DNA of 64,000 bases from Bacteroidota bacterium (GTDB taxonomy: Bacteria; Bacteroidota; Bacteroidia; Bacteroidales; Bacteroidaceae): contig JAFABG010000017.1 in assembly GCA_023426145.1 (NCBI GenBank), positions 1-64,000 on the forward strand, written 5' to 3'. Shown here in pieces: positions 51,823 to 59,108 of the stretch. How positions within the stretch are numbered: the stretch's first letter is position 1; each line of letters begins with the position of its first letter. The position numbers were made by a program, and so were the translations under genes. Below the pieces are notes generated by a model. That model had not been told where the DNA came from and did no database searches. It saw nothing but the letters and a program-made list of their open reading frames with translations.

Positions 51823-51898
51823 AAAAAAAGGGTCAACGCCTTGACCCAACCTTTGTTAACCTTAAATCTAATACTATGAAAAACACATTGCAAAGGTA
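51823..51898 (-). ncRNA. Candidate small RNA related to the 11.2-kb unit
   Basis: On the minus strand an exact -7 box (TACCTTTG, 51891-51898) is followed by about 60 transcribed bases and a terminator (GGGTCAA/TTGACCC stem at 51830-51847, CG-rich loop, seven T). The body (TTTTTCATAGTATTAG, ATTTAAGGTTAACAAAGG) lines up with the 11.2-kb unit (TTTTTTCATAGTTAAGG, TTTAGGTTAA) and both end in a hairpin of unrelated sequence. Only a four-codon frame is present (ATG at about 51885), so an RNA function is favoured. Confidence 0.55.
51830..51847 (-). terminator. Terminator of the small RNA candidate
   Basis: Perfect 7-bp stem with a four-base loop followed by seven T on the minus strand (51823-51829). 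Confidence 0.75.
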
Positions 51899-51934
51899 CG
51901 GGTTTTGAGGAAAGTAGCAAATAATCCAACTAAA

Positions 51935-51958
51935 AAAGCATGTTTTATAACATGCTTT
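51935..51958 (-). terminator. Hairpin with T-run on the minus strand, upstream of mutS
   Basis: AAAGCATGTT and AACATGCTTT form a perfect 10-bp stem with a TTAT loop; on the minus strand six T follow. No gene is known to be read into it, so it may insulate the small RNA promoter. Confidence 0.5.
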
Positions 51959-52069
51959 AAGATATTTGGGCTGTTTATTAAGAATTTGAGGCTATTTTTT
52001 TATAAGAATGCAACACTTATTGTGAAAATTGAAAGCCCCCATTCCGTTGATTCTCTGCTTGAAAACTGT

Positions 52070-52077
52070 TATCTTTG
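52070..52077 (+). promoter_or_regulatory. Promoter -7 box (TATCTTTG) of mutS
   Basis: Exact TAnnTTTG match 51 bp before the GTG start; it overlaps an in-frame TTG at 52075 and so rules that start out. Confidence 0.65.
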
Positions 52078-52128
52078 CTTCGAAAATTCTCATTACTCAC
52101 CCAACATAAAAAAGAAAAGGAGCGAAAC

Positions 52129-54747
52129 GTGAAAGACGAAGAGATCGTACTTACCCCCATGATGAAACAGTTTCTGGATTTGAAAGCCAAGCATCCTGAT
52201 GCAGTGATGTTGTTTCGTTGTGGTGACTTTTACGAAACCTATTCTACGGATGCCATCATTGCTTCCGAAATTTTAGGAATTACACTCACCAAACGCGCTA
52301 ATGGGAAAGGAAAGACCATTGAAATGGCAGGATTTCCTCATCATGCGCTCGATACTTATCTTCCCAAACTGATCCGTGCCGGAAAGCGCGTAGCGATCTG
52401 TGACCAGTTGGAAGATCCAAAACTGACCAAGAAACTTGTGAAAAGAGGGATAACCGAATTGGTGACTCCTGGTGTTTCAATCAACGATAACGTACTGAAT
52501 TATAAAGAGAACAATTTCCTAGCTGCCGTTTATTTTGGTAAATCTTCTTGTGGAGTTGCTTTTCTTGATATATCTACCGGTGAGTTTCTCACCGCAGAAG
52601 GTCCTTTTGACTATGTAGACAAATTGCTGAATAACTTTGCACCGAAAGAGGTGCTTTTTGAGCGTGGCAAGCGCTTGATGTTTGAGGGTAACTTTGGTAG
52701 CAAATTCTTCACCTTCGAGCTGGACGATTGGGTGTTTACCGAATCTAGTGCCCGTGAGAAACTGTTGAAGCACTTTGAAACTAAGAATCTGAAAGGTTTT
52801 GGCGTAGAACATCTGAAGAATGGTATCATTGCTTCGGGGGCTATCTTGCAATACCTCACGATGACACAGCATACACAGATTGGTCACATCACTTCACTGG
52901 CTCGCATTGAAGAGGATAAGTATGTGCGTCTGGATAAGTTTACTGTGCGCAGCTTGGAGTTGATCGGCAGTATGAACGATGGTGGGAGCAGTTTGCTGAA
53001 TGTCATCGACCGAACCATCAGTCCAATGGGTGCGCGTTTGCTGAAGCGCTGGATGGTGTTCCCACTGAAAGATGTGAAACCCATCAACGATCGTCTCAAT
53101 GTGGTTGAATACTTCTTTCGTCACCCTGACTTCAAAGAATTGATTGAAGAGCAGTTGCATTTGATTGGCGACTTGGAGCGTGTGATTTCTAAAGTAGCAG
53201 TAGGGCGAGTGTCACCGCGTGAAGTTGTTCAGCTGAAAGTTGCCCTGCAAGCCATTGAACCAATCAAGCAAGCTTGTCTTGAGGCAGACAATGCCAGTTT
53301 AAATCGGATAGGTGAACAACTTAATCTTTGTATTTCTATTCGCGACCGCATTGCTAAAGAGATTAAGAATGATCCTCCACTGTTAATTAACAAAGGGGGA
53401 GTGATTAAAGACGGAGTGAATGAGGAATTAGATGATTTGCGTCGTATCTCCTTCTCCGGAAAAGATTATCTTTTGCAAATACAGCAACGCGAAAGTGAAC
53501 TGACAGGCATCCCTAGCTTGAAGGTTGCATATAATAATGTGTTTGGCTATTATATTGAAGTTCGTAACATACATAAGGATAAAGTTCCGCAAGAGTGGAT
53601 ACGCAAGCAGACGCTTGTCAATGCTGAACGTTATATCACACAGGAGCTTAAAGTCTATGAAGAAAAGATTCTGGGTGCCGAAGATAAGATTCTTGTGTTG
53701 GAGACACAACTGTATACCGATTTGGTGCAGGCTTTAACGGAATTTATTCCGCAGATACAGATCAATGCCAATCAGATTGCTCGTTTGGATTGTTTGCTGT
53801 CTTTCGCGAATGTGGCTCGTGAGAATAATTACATCCGTCCAGTCATTGAAGATAATGATGTGCTTGACATTCGTCAGGGACGCCATCCGGTCATAGAAAA
53901 ACAGCTACCCATTGGCGAAAAGTATATTGCCAATGACGTTATGCTGGATAGCGCTACGCAGCAAATCATTATCATCACAGGTCCGAACATGGCAGGTAAA
54001 TCTGCACTCTTGCGTCAGACAGCTTTGATTACGTTGTTGGCTCAGATCGGTTCGTTTGTACCGGCAGAGAGTGCACATATCGGTTTGGTAGATAAGATTT
54101 TCACTCGTGTAGGTGCTAGTGATAATATCTCAGTGGGCGAGTCTACCTTTATGGTCGAAATGAATGAGGCTGCCGATATTCTGAATAATATTTCTCCTCG
54201 AAGTTTAGTCTTATTCGATGAATTAGGGCGTGGTACCTCTACCTATGATGGTATTTCTATTGCATGGGCCATCGTTGAGTATATTCACGAACATCCCAAA
54301 GCCAAAGCGCGCACGCTGTTTGCTACCCACTATCATGAGTTGAACGAGATGGAAAAGTCCTTCAAACGCATTAAGAACTATAATGTGTCTGTGAAGGAAG
54401 TCGATAATAAAGTCATTTTCCTTCGTAAGCTAGAACGGGGTGGAAGTGAGCACTCCTTTGGTATTCATGTGGCAAAAATGGCAGGTATGCCAAAGAGCAT
54501 CGTGAAGCGTTCGAATGCTATATTGAAGCAATTAGAGTCCGATAATCGTCAGCAAGGAATTTCCGGCAAGCCGCTAACAGAGGTGAGTGAAAACAGAAGC
54601 GGGATGCAACTTAGCTTCTTCCAACTGGACGATCCGATACTTTGTCAGATCCGCGATGAGATTCTCAATCTGGATGTGAATAATCTCACCCCGATAGAGG
54701 CGCTGAATAAGTTGAATGATATCAAGAAGATCGTTAGGGGAAAATAA
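52129..54747 (+). CDS. mutS: DNA mismatch repair protein MutS
   Basis: MutS recognises mismatches and small loops and recruits MutL. The start is the GTG at 52129, six bases behind a good ribosome-binding site (AAAAGGAG); the frame extends further up but the promoter lies there. The 872-residue protein has the mismatch-binding domain I with the Phe-x-Glu motif (LFRCGDFYETYSTDA), connector, lever and clamp domains, and the ATPase domain with Walker A GPNMAGKSALLRQTALI (about 618), DELGRGTSTYDG (Walker B) and THYHELNEM. A terminator follows. Confidence 0.97.
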   Translation: MKDEEIVLTPMMKQFLDLKAKHPDAVMLFRCGDFYETYSTDAIIASEILGITLTKRANGKGKTIEMAGFPHHALDTYLPKLIRAGKRVAICDQLEDPKLTKKLVKRGITELVTPGVSINDNVLNYKENNFLAAVYFGKSSCGVAFLDISTGEFLTAEGPFDYVDKLLNNFAPKEVLFERGKRLMFEGNFGSKFFTFELDDWVFTESSAREKLLKHFETKNLKGFGVEHLKNGIIASGAILQYLTMTQHTQIGHITSLARIEEDKYVRLDKFTVRSLELIGSMNDGGSSLLNVIDRTISPMGARLLKRWMVFPLKDVKPINDRLNVVEYFFRHPDFKELIEEQLHLIGDLERVISKVAVGRVSPREVVQLKVALQAIEPIKQACLEADNASLNRIGEQLNLCISIRDRIAKEIKNDPPLLINKGGVIKDGVNEELDDLRRISFSGKDYLLQIQQRESELTGIPSLKVAYNNVFGYYIEVRNIHKDKVPQEWIRKQTLVNAERYITQELKVYEEKILGAEDKILVLETQLYTDLVQALTEFIPQIQINANQIARLDCLLSFANVARENNYIRPVIEDNDVLDIRQGRHPVIEKQLPIGEKYIANDVMLDSATQQIIIITGPNMAGKSALLRQTALITLLAQIGSFVPAESAHIGLVDKIFTRVGASDNISVGESTFMVEMNEAADILNNISPRSLVLFDELGRGTSTYDGISIAWAIVEYIHEHPKAKARTLFATHYHELNEMEKSFKRIKNYNVSVKEVDNKVIFLRKLERGGSEHSFGIHVAKMAGMPKSIVKRSNAILKQLESDNRQQGISGKPLTEVSENRSGMQLSFFQLDDPILCQIRDEILNLDVNNLTPIEALNKLNDIKKIVRGK

Positions 54748-54754
54748 AAATAAG

Positions 54755-54792
54755 GATGCAGTTCTCAAATGGGGGCTGCATCTTTCTTTTTT
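54755..54792 (+). terminator. Terminator behind mutS
   Basis: GATGCAG (54755-54761) pairs with CTGCATC (54776-54782), followed by a T-rich tail. Confidence 0.65.
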
Positions 54793-54819
54793 ATCTAGAG
54801 AATAGCAAAAGGTAGTAAG

Positions 54820-55464
54820 CTATCTCAGAAAATCCTCTACCTTTTTATAGAATAACGAGATATGATGACCGTCAACAAATCCGTGATGAATAGTCATCGC
54901 GATGGGCATCACCAATTTGCCTTCTCTTAGGATGGCTTTTCCTGCATTCAGCAGTGGGTAATTGTTACCGCATTTTCGTTCTTGTGTACCAGTGATGGAA
55001 GTAAAATACAAATCGGGTGTAGCACTTAGTAGCACAAGCCCAAGGTCTCCTTTAGTCACCTCCTCGCTTTCTCCTGCGTATGGATCACCATCCTCAGGAA
55101 TGGCATTGATAATCTTTTGGGCTTCTTGATAGAACGCATCAAAGTCATTGTGGTAGGGGAAACGGATAGTGAAGAACTTCCCGTTTGCTTTTATTTTTAT
55201 GGGCGACAGGATGTCTATGGTGTCATAGCGCACTACACGATCTTCTTGATCAATGCGATAATGAAATTCAGGAATCTCATTTATGGCATGCAGCACTGCA
55301 TAAAGATAGTGGAGAAAGAAAGATTGTCCGGCTGTTTTTGCTCGTAGTTTTGCTCCTCCGCACTCCACTTCGGAAGTGATTGATAATTGGGGATTTTGGA
55401 AGTGGCGGAAGAAGTTAAAGTTATCCTTCCGCTCCCAGTTTTCTATATCTATAATTTGTTTCAT
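54820..55464 (-). CDS. Chloramphenicol acetyltransferase-like acyltransferase
   Basis: A 214-residue protein of the trimeric CAT fold, starting at 55464 (MKQIIDIENWERKDNF), whose ATG overlaps the lgt stop codon (ATGA). The catalytic motif HHGFVDG at 193-199 (His194 as base, Asp198 structural) and the opening WERKDNFNFFRHFQNPQLSI are those of type A CATs. Residues contacting chloramphenicol cannot be judged by eye. Because it is the last gene of a housekeeping operon (ychF, panE-like, lgt), an endogenous acetyltransferase seems likelier than an acquired resistance gene. Confidence 0.85.
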   Translation of the reverse strand: MKQIIDIENWERKDNFNFFRHFQNPQLSITSEVECGGAKLRAKTAGQSFFLHYLYAVLHAINEIPEFHYRIDQEDRVVRYDTIDILSPIKIKANGKFFTIRFPYHNDFDAFYQEAQKIINAIPEDGDPYAGESEEVTKGDLGLVLLSATPDLYFTSITGTQERKCGNNYPLLNAGKAILREGKLVMPIAMTIHHGFVDGHHISLFYKKVEDFLR

Positions 55465-56306
55465 TTCTTTTCTACCTTCTTCCGGCCATAGAAGAATATG
55501 AAATAGAGGCCGATGAGGACGAAGGGAACGCTTAGCCATTGTCCCATGTTCAACGTCATGTTATCTTCGAAAGCTTCTTGGTTTTCCTTCACAAATTCAA
55601 TGAAAAAGCGGAAAGTGAAGATGTAGGTCAAGCACAGGCCAAAGAAGAAGCCACGATGCAATTTCTTGCTGTAGTTTTTATAAAGATAGATCATAATGAA
55701 GAACAGAATCAGATAAGCAATAGCTTCGTAAAGCTGTCCCGGATGGCGAGGTTGCATGTCCACGCGTTCGAAGACGAAAGCCCAAGGAAGATCGGCCGGT
55801 TTACCAATGATTTCAGAGTTCATCAGATTAGCCAAGCGGATGAAGCAGGCAGTGATGGGAGTGGCAACGGCAATCATATCTACCACGTCCATGTAGTGTA
55901 ATTTTGTTTTGCGGCAATAGAGCCAAAGCGAAATAATCAATCCGAGTGTTCCACCATGGCTAGCAAGTCCTTCGTAGCCCGTAAATTTCCATCCTCCTAG
56001 AGGTAAGAATCTGATTGGTAGAAGCATCTCTAGGAAGCCTTTACCACTAGTCAGGTACTGGCCCGGATCATAGAACAAGCAATGCCCCAGACGTGCTCCA
56101 ATCAATATGCCGAAAAAGCAATAAAAGAAAAGGGGATCAAATTTCTTCTCATCTATTTTTTTGTCGCGATACTGATAATGAACAATCATGTAAGCAAAGA
56201 AAATTCCTACTGCCCATAATAATCCGTAGTAGCGGATAGAAATGCCAAAGAGATTGAACAATTCAGGATTCGGATTCCAGTTGATAGATAATAAAAGGCT
56301 ATTCAT
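55461..56306 (-). CDS. lgt: Prolipoprotein diacylglyceryl transferase
   Basis: Lgt transfers diacylglycerol from phosphatidylglycerol to the lipobox Cys, the first step of lipoprotein maturation. The 281-residue membrane protein has about seven hydrophobic segments, the conserved YGLLWAVGIFFAYMIVHY start, GARLGHCLFYDP, EGLASHGGTLGLIISLWLY and the Lgt signature RLANLMNSEIIGKP. Lipoproteins are plentiful in this window (SusD, FISUMP, DUF4249, OmpA-like), all relying on this enzyme. It lies 27 bp behind the panE-like gene and overlaps the CAT-like gene. Confidence 0.96.
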   Translation of the reverse strand: MNSLLLSINWNPNPELFNLFGISIRYYGLLWAVGIFFAYMIVHYQYRDKKIDEKKFDPLFFYCFFGILIGARLGHCLFYDPGQYLTSGKGFLEMLLPIRFLPLGGWKFTGYEGLASHGGTLGLIISLWLYCRKTKLHYMDVVDMIAVATPITACFIRLANLMNSEIIGKPADLPWAFVFERVDMQPRHPGQLYEAIAYLILFFIMIYLYKNYSKKLHRGFFFGLCLTYIFTFRFFIEFVKENQEAFEDNMTLNMGQWLSVPFVLIGLYFIFFYGRKKVEKK

Positions 56307-56333
56307 GTTGGATAACAGTTTACGGTTTGATAA

Positions 56334-57245
56334 TTAGTGTTTAGTGAATTTCTCGGCAACCATTCGGTACGTTGGTGTGTCGATACCTTGTTCCTCGGCT
56401 GCTGCAATCATATCAAACAGCAAACCTTGTATTTCCGATTCATGCCCGCGCGACAAGTCTTTCTGCATCGAAGCAGTACTTTCTGGGTCGAGCTTGTCAA
56501 TGACTTTGAGATTATAGCTTACCGTGTCTTCGGGGAATGTAATGCCTAACTTCCGGCCTAAAGCAGCGCTTTCGGTAGAAAGTCCAATGAAGGTGTCACG
56601 TACTTTTCCCGGCTTCTGTACTTCGCCCATCGGCACGTCGAAATAAGCTCCCGTGACCGCCATAGCAGAGATGAACGACCATTTGATGAAGGTGTCACGA
56701 TTGATATCAGGAGAGATTTCAGCTTTGATGCCGCTCTCTTGCAGATCTTTCTGGATAGCTTCCAGTACGCCTGGAGCAGTTTGTGTGCCTTTGTGGGCAC
56801 CATACACCAGGCGGAAGATTTTCCCCATTTGCGTGATTTCTCCCGTGCCGGAAACAAAGCCGACAATGTAGATACAACCATCGAGAACGGTCACTCCCGG
56901 AACGAGATGCTGGATACGCGGACCTGTTCCGTAGACATTCAAGATGGGAATAACCACCGTTTTTTCGTGGGAAGCTCTTTTGATAAGTTCAGTGATTGAA
57001 TCCACAGAATATCCTTTGACGCAGACGAAGATCACGTCGGCTTTTCCGTTGAATTCTTCAGCATTCATGGCAGGGATAGCTAGCGCATGCTCTCCCTTTA
57101 AATCTGATTTCAGTTTCAGACCGTCTTTTTGTATCGCCTGCAGATGAGCTCCACGGGCTATACAAGTAACATCTTTTCCGGCAAGCGACAAGAATCCTGC
57201 GATACTGCCACCGACGCCTCCGGTTCCTGCAATAAGATATTTCAT
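56334..57245 (-). CDS. Ketopantoate reductase family protein (PanE/ApbA)
   Basis: A 303-residue NADP(H)-dependent reductase: Rossmann motif AGTGGVGGSIAGF (about 6-18), the central KGYSVDSI segment, and the C-terminal helical domain with KWSFISAMAVTGAYFDVPMG and an ESTASMQKDLSRGHESEIQ segment that holds family catalytic/binding residues. The reaction for PanE is ketopantoate to pantoate in CoA synthesis. Several Bacteroides paralogues exist, so the exact substrate is not certain. It is 12 bp behind ychF. Confidence 0.88.
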   Translation of the reverse strand: MKYLIAGTGGVGGSIAGFLSLAGKDVTCIARGAHLQAIQKDGLKLKSDLKGEHALAIPAMNAEEFNGKADVIFVCVKGYSVDSITELIKRASHEKTVVIPILNVYGTGPRIQHLVPGVTVLDGCIYIVGFVSGTGEITQMGKIFRLVYGAHKGTQTAPGVLEAIQKDLQESGIKAEISPDINRDTFIKWSFISAMAVTGAYFDVPMGEVQKPGKVRDTFIGLSTESAALGRKLGITFPEDTVSYNLKVIDKLDPESTASMQKDLSRGHESEIQGLLFDMIAAAEEQGIDTPTYRMVAEKFTKH

Positions 57246-57257
57246 AGTGTTTATAGT

Positions 57258-58361
57258 TTAAACGTTGAAGCGGAAGTGCATGATGTCGCCATCTTGTACC
57301 ACATATTCCTTTCCTTCTACGCTTAGTTTTCCGGCTTCCTTAACGGCTGCTTCAGAACCGAATTGGATGAAATCGTTATATTTGATGACTTCGGCACGGA
57401 TAAATCCTTTCTCAAAGTCGGTGTGGATAACCCCAGCACATTGAGGAGCTTTCCAACCTTTCTCGTAAGTCCATGCACGTACTTCCTGTACTCCTGCTGT
57501 GAAGTAAGTCTCTAGGTTCAATAGTGTATAAGCTGATTTGATGAGACGTGCTACACCCGATTCTTCGAGTCCAACTTCGGCAAGGAACATCTGACGATCC
57601 TCGTAAGTTTCAAGTTCAGCAATGTCTGCTTCGGTCTTAGCAGCAACAATAAGAATTTCGGCATTCTCATCCTTCACCGCTTCGCGCACCATATCAACAT
57701 ATTTGTTGCCGTTCACCGCACTTGCTTCATCAACGTTGCAAACGTACATTACAGGTTTGCTAGTCAGCAAGAAGAGTTCGTGAGCTATCTTTTGTTCGTC
57801 TTTCGTTTCAAAAGAAACGGTACGTGCCGATTTGCCTTGTTCCAATGCATCTTTATATTGAACAAGTACGTCATAAGCTTGTTTGGCTGCTTTATCGCCG
57901 CCTGTTTGTGCTTGTTTCTGTACTTTTTGAAGACGGCTTTCAATGGTTTCCAAGTCCTTCAACTGAAGTTCATAGTCGATGATTTCTTTATCACGAACGG
58001 GGTTTACACTTCCGTCTACGTGCGTCACGTTTTCATCATCGAAGCAACGAAGAACATGGATAATAGCGTCAGTTTCACGGATATTGGCAAGGAACTTATT
58101 TCCTAATCCTTCACCTTTACTAGCCCCTTTCACCAACCCTGCGATGTCTACGATTTCTACGGTCGTAGGAACAATTCGTTGGGGATGCACCAATTCTGAG
58201 AGTGCATTCAGACGTTCGTCGGGAACGGTGATTACACCTACATTCGGTTCAATTGTACAGAAAGGGAAGTTTGCCGCTTGAGCTTTAGCGTTTGACAAAC
58301 AGTTGAAAAGTGTCGATTTACCTACATTCGGAAGTCCGACAATACCACATTGCAATGCCAT
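57258..58361 (-). CDS. ychF: Ribosome-binding ATPase YchF (Obg-family)
   Basis: A 367-residue P-loop protein of the Obg group that hydrolyses ATP rather than GTP and binds ribosomes. Walker A is GLPNVGKSTLF (9-19), the G3-like segment DIAGLVKGASKGEGLGNKFL is present, and the NKxD position is altered (YVCNVDE), as in YchF. The C-terminal TGS domain (YFTAGVQEVRAWTYEKGWKA, IHTDFEKGFIRAEVI) completes it. It heads the operon, with a -7 box at 58477-58484 and a leader of about 110 nt. Confidence 0.96.
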   Translation of the reverse strand: MALQCGIVGLPNVGKSTLFNCLSNAKAQAANFPFCTIEPNVGVITVPDERLNALSELVHPQRIVPTTVEIVDIAGLVKGASKGEGLGNKFLANIRETDAIIHVLRCFDDENVTHVDGSVNPVRDKEIIDYELQLKDLETIESRLQKVQKQAQTGGDKAAKQAYDVLVQYKDALEQGKSARTVSFETKDEQKIAHELFLLTSKPVMYVCNVDEASAVNGNKYVDMVREAVKDENAEILIVAAKTEADIAELETYEDRQMFLAEVGLEESGVARLIKSAYTLLNLETYFTAGVQEVRAWTYEKGWKAPQCAGVIHTDFEKGFIRAEVIKYNDFIQFGSEAAVKEAGKLSVEGKEYVVQDGDIMHFRFNV

Positions 58362-58476
58362 ATTAATCTATTATTTCTTTTATTATCAATGATTTACTAC
58401 GAATAGAGCAGTCCCTTTGGCGCTTATCTCCTGATAAAGAAGAGTGTTTGTTGCCAGCTTGCTCATTACTAAGTTG

Positions 58477-58484
58477 CAAAGATA
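58477..58484 (-). promoter_or_regulatory. Promoter -7 box (TATCTTTG) of the ychF operon
   Basis: Exact TAnnTTTG match 115 bp before the ychF start. Confidence 0.55.
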
Positions 58485-58507
58485 ATCATTTTTTATGCTA
58501 ATGAGGG

Positions 58508-58520
58508 AAACTCTCTTGAT
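58508..58520 (+). promoter_or_regulatory. Candidate operator AAACTCTCTTGAT, copy 1
   Basis: A 13-bp sequence repeated exactly at 58967-58979; each copy precedes one gene of the putative metal locus and has a GAG half-site a few bases upstream. Confidence 0.4.
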
Positions 58521-58589
58521 GAAAAACACAATAAAGGCTAAAAGGGTTAATAATATACCAAATTTTTTAGGGGTTTAGGAGTTTATCTT

Positions 58590-58597
58590 TATTTTTG
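58590..58597 (+). promoter_or_regulatory. Possible promoter -7 box (TATTTTTG) of the His/Cys-rich gene
   Basis: Exact TAnnTTTG match only 7 bp before the ATG at 58605, so the message would be almost leaderless; either this is true or another box is used. Confidence 0.4.
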
Positions 58598-58604
58598 CGT
58601 CACT

Positions 58605-58937
58605 ATGCTTCATAATGCAAAGCGAAATAGAGTCAAAATAAGGATAGCTTGGTTGTTACTATCCATCCTTATGCCTATTAGCGTGGTGAAAATCACTCAC
58701 CACCACAATAGTTCTATTTCCTCTTCTTGTGAAGGTACGTGTGGGCACAACAATACTGCTCAGGACAACTGTCTTATTTGTCAGTTTGTGCTTTCGCCCT
58801 TTGTACCTTCTGCAACACTATCTGTTTCATTCATAGCAGAGCTAATGGCATGGGAGCCTGCTGTGTATGTAAATAAGGACGTTCCATCTGATGCGCCTTA
58901 TTTCTATCAGTTACGTGCCCCTCCCTATACCGCTTAA
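58605..58937 (+). CDS. Small exported His/Cys-rich protein, possibly metal-binding
   Basis: A 110-residue protein with a basic N-terminus and one membrane or signal segment (IAWLLLSILMPISVV), followed by a metal-ligand-rich stretch: THHHNSSISSSCEGTCGHNN, then CLICQF. The spacing HHH, CxxxCxH and CxxC is unlike a known zinc finger and suggests capture of a soft metal in the periplasm. It precedes a TonB-dependent receptor by 171 bp, and similar small Cys/His proteins precede metal receptors in Bacteroidetes. Family not recognised; metal binding is inferred. Confidence 0.6.
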   Translation: MLHNAKRNRVKIRIAWLLLSILMPISVVKITHHHNSSISSSCEGTCGHNNTAQDNCLICQFVLSPFVPSATLSVSFIAELMAWEPAVYVNKDVPSDAPYFYQLRAPPYTA

Positions 58938-58966
58938 TTCTTTTCTATTTTTTTACTATTAGGAGA

Positions 58967-58979
58967 AAACTCTCTTGAT
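58967..58979 (+). promoter_or_regulatory. Candidate operator AAACTCTCTTGAT, copy 2
   Basis: Exact 13-bp repeat of 58508-58520, located 130 bp before the TonB receptor gene. Confidence 0.4.
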
Positions 58980-59108
58980 AAGCATTTTGTTATCCCTATA
59001 TCCAGTTCAATGGATGATGGACGGGATAAAGATGTTTACTATTTATTCATGTGATCTAACCGCGAATGTTGGAACATTTGAGGTAGATATATTATCACTT
59101 TATACATA

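Noticed and set aside
51576..51929. A 117-codon frame on the minus strand between the sigma gene and mutS
   Set aside because: It starts upstream of the small RNA promoter, runs through that unit's terminator and matches the AT-periodic repeat in its middle; no ribosome-binding site or domain.
54820..55464. Acquired chloramphenicol resistance gene
   Set aside because: The motif fits CAT, but the gene is coupled to lgt in a housekeeping operon with no flanking mobile elements or composition shift.
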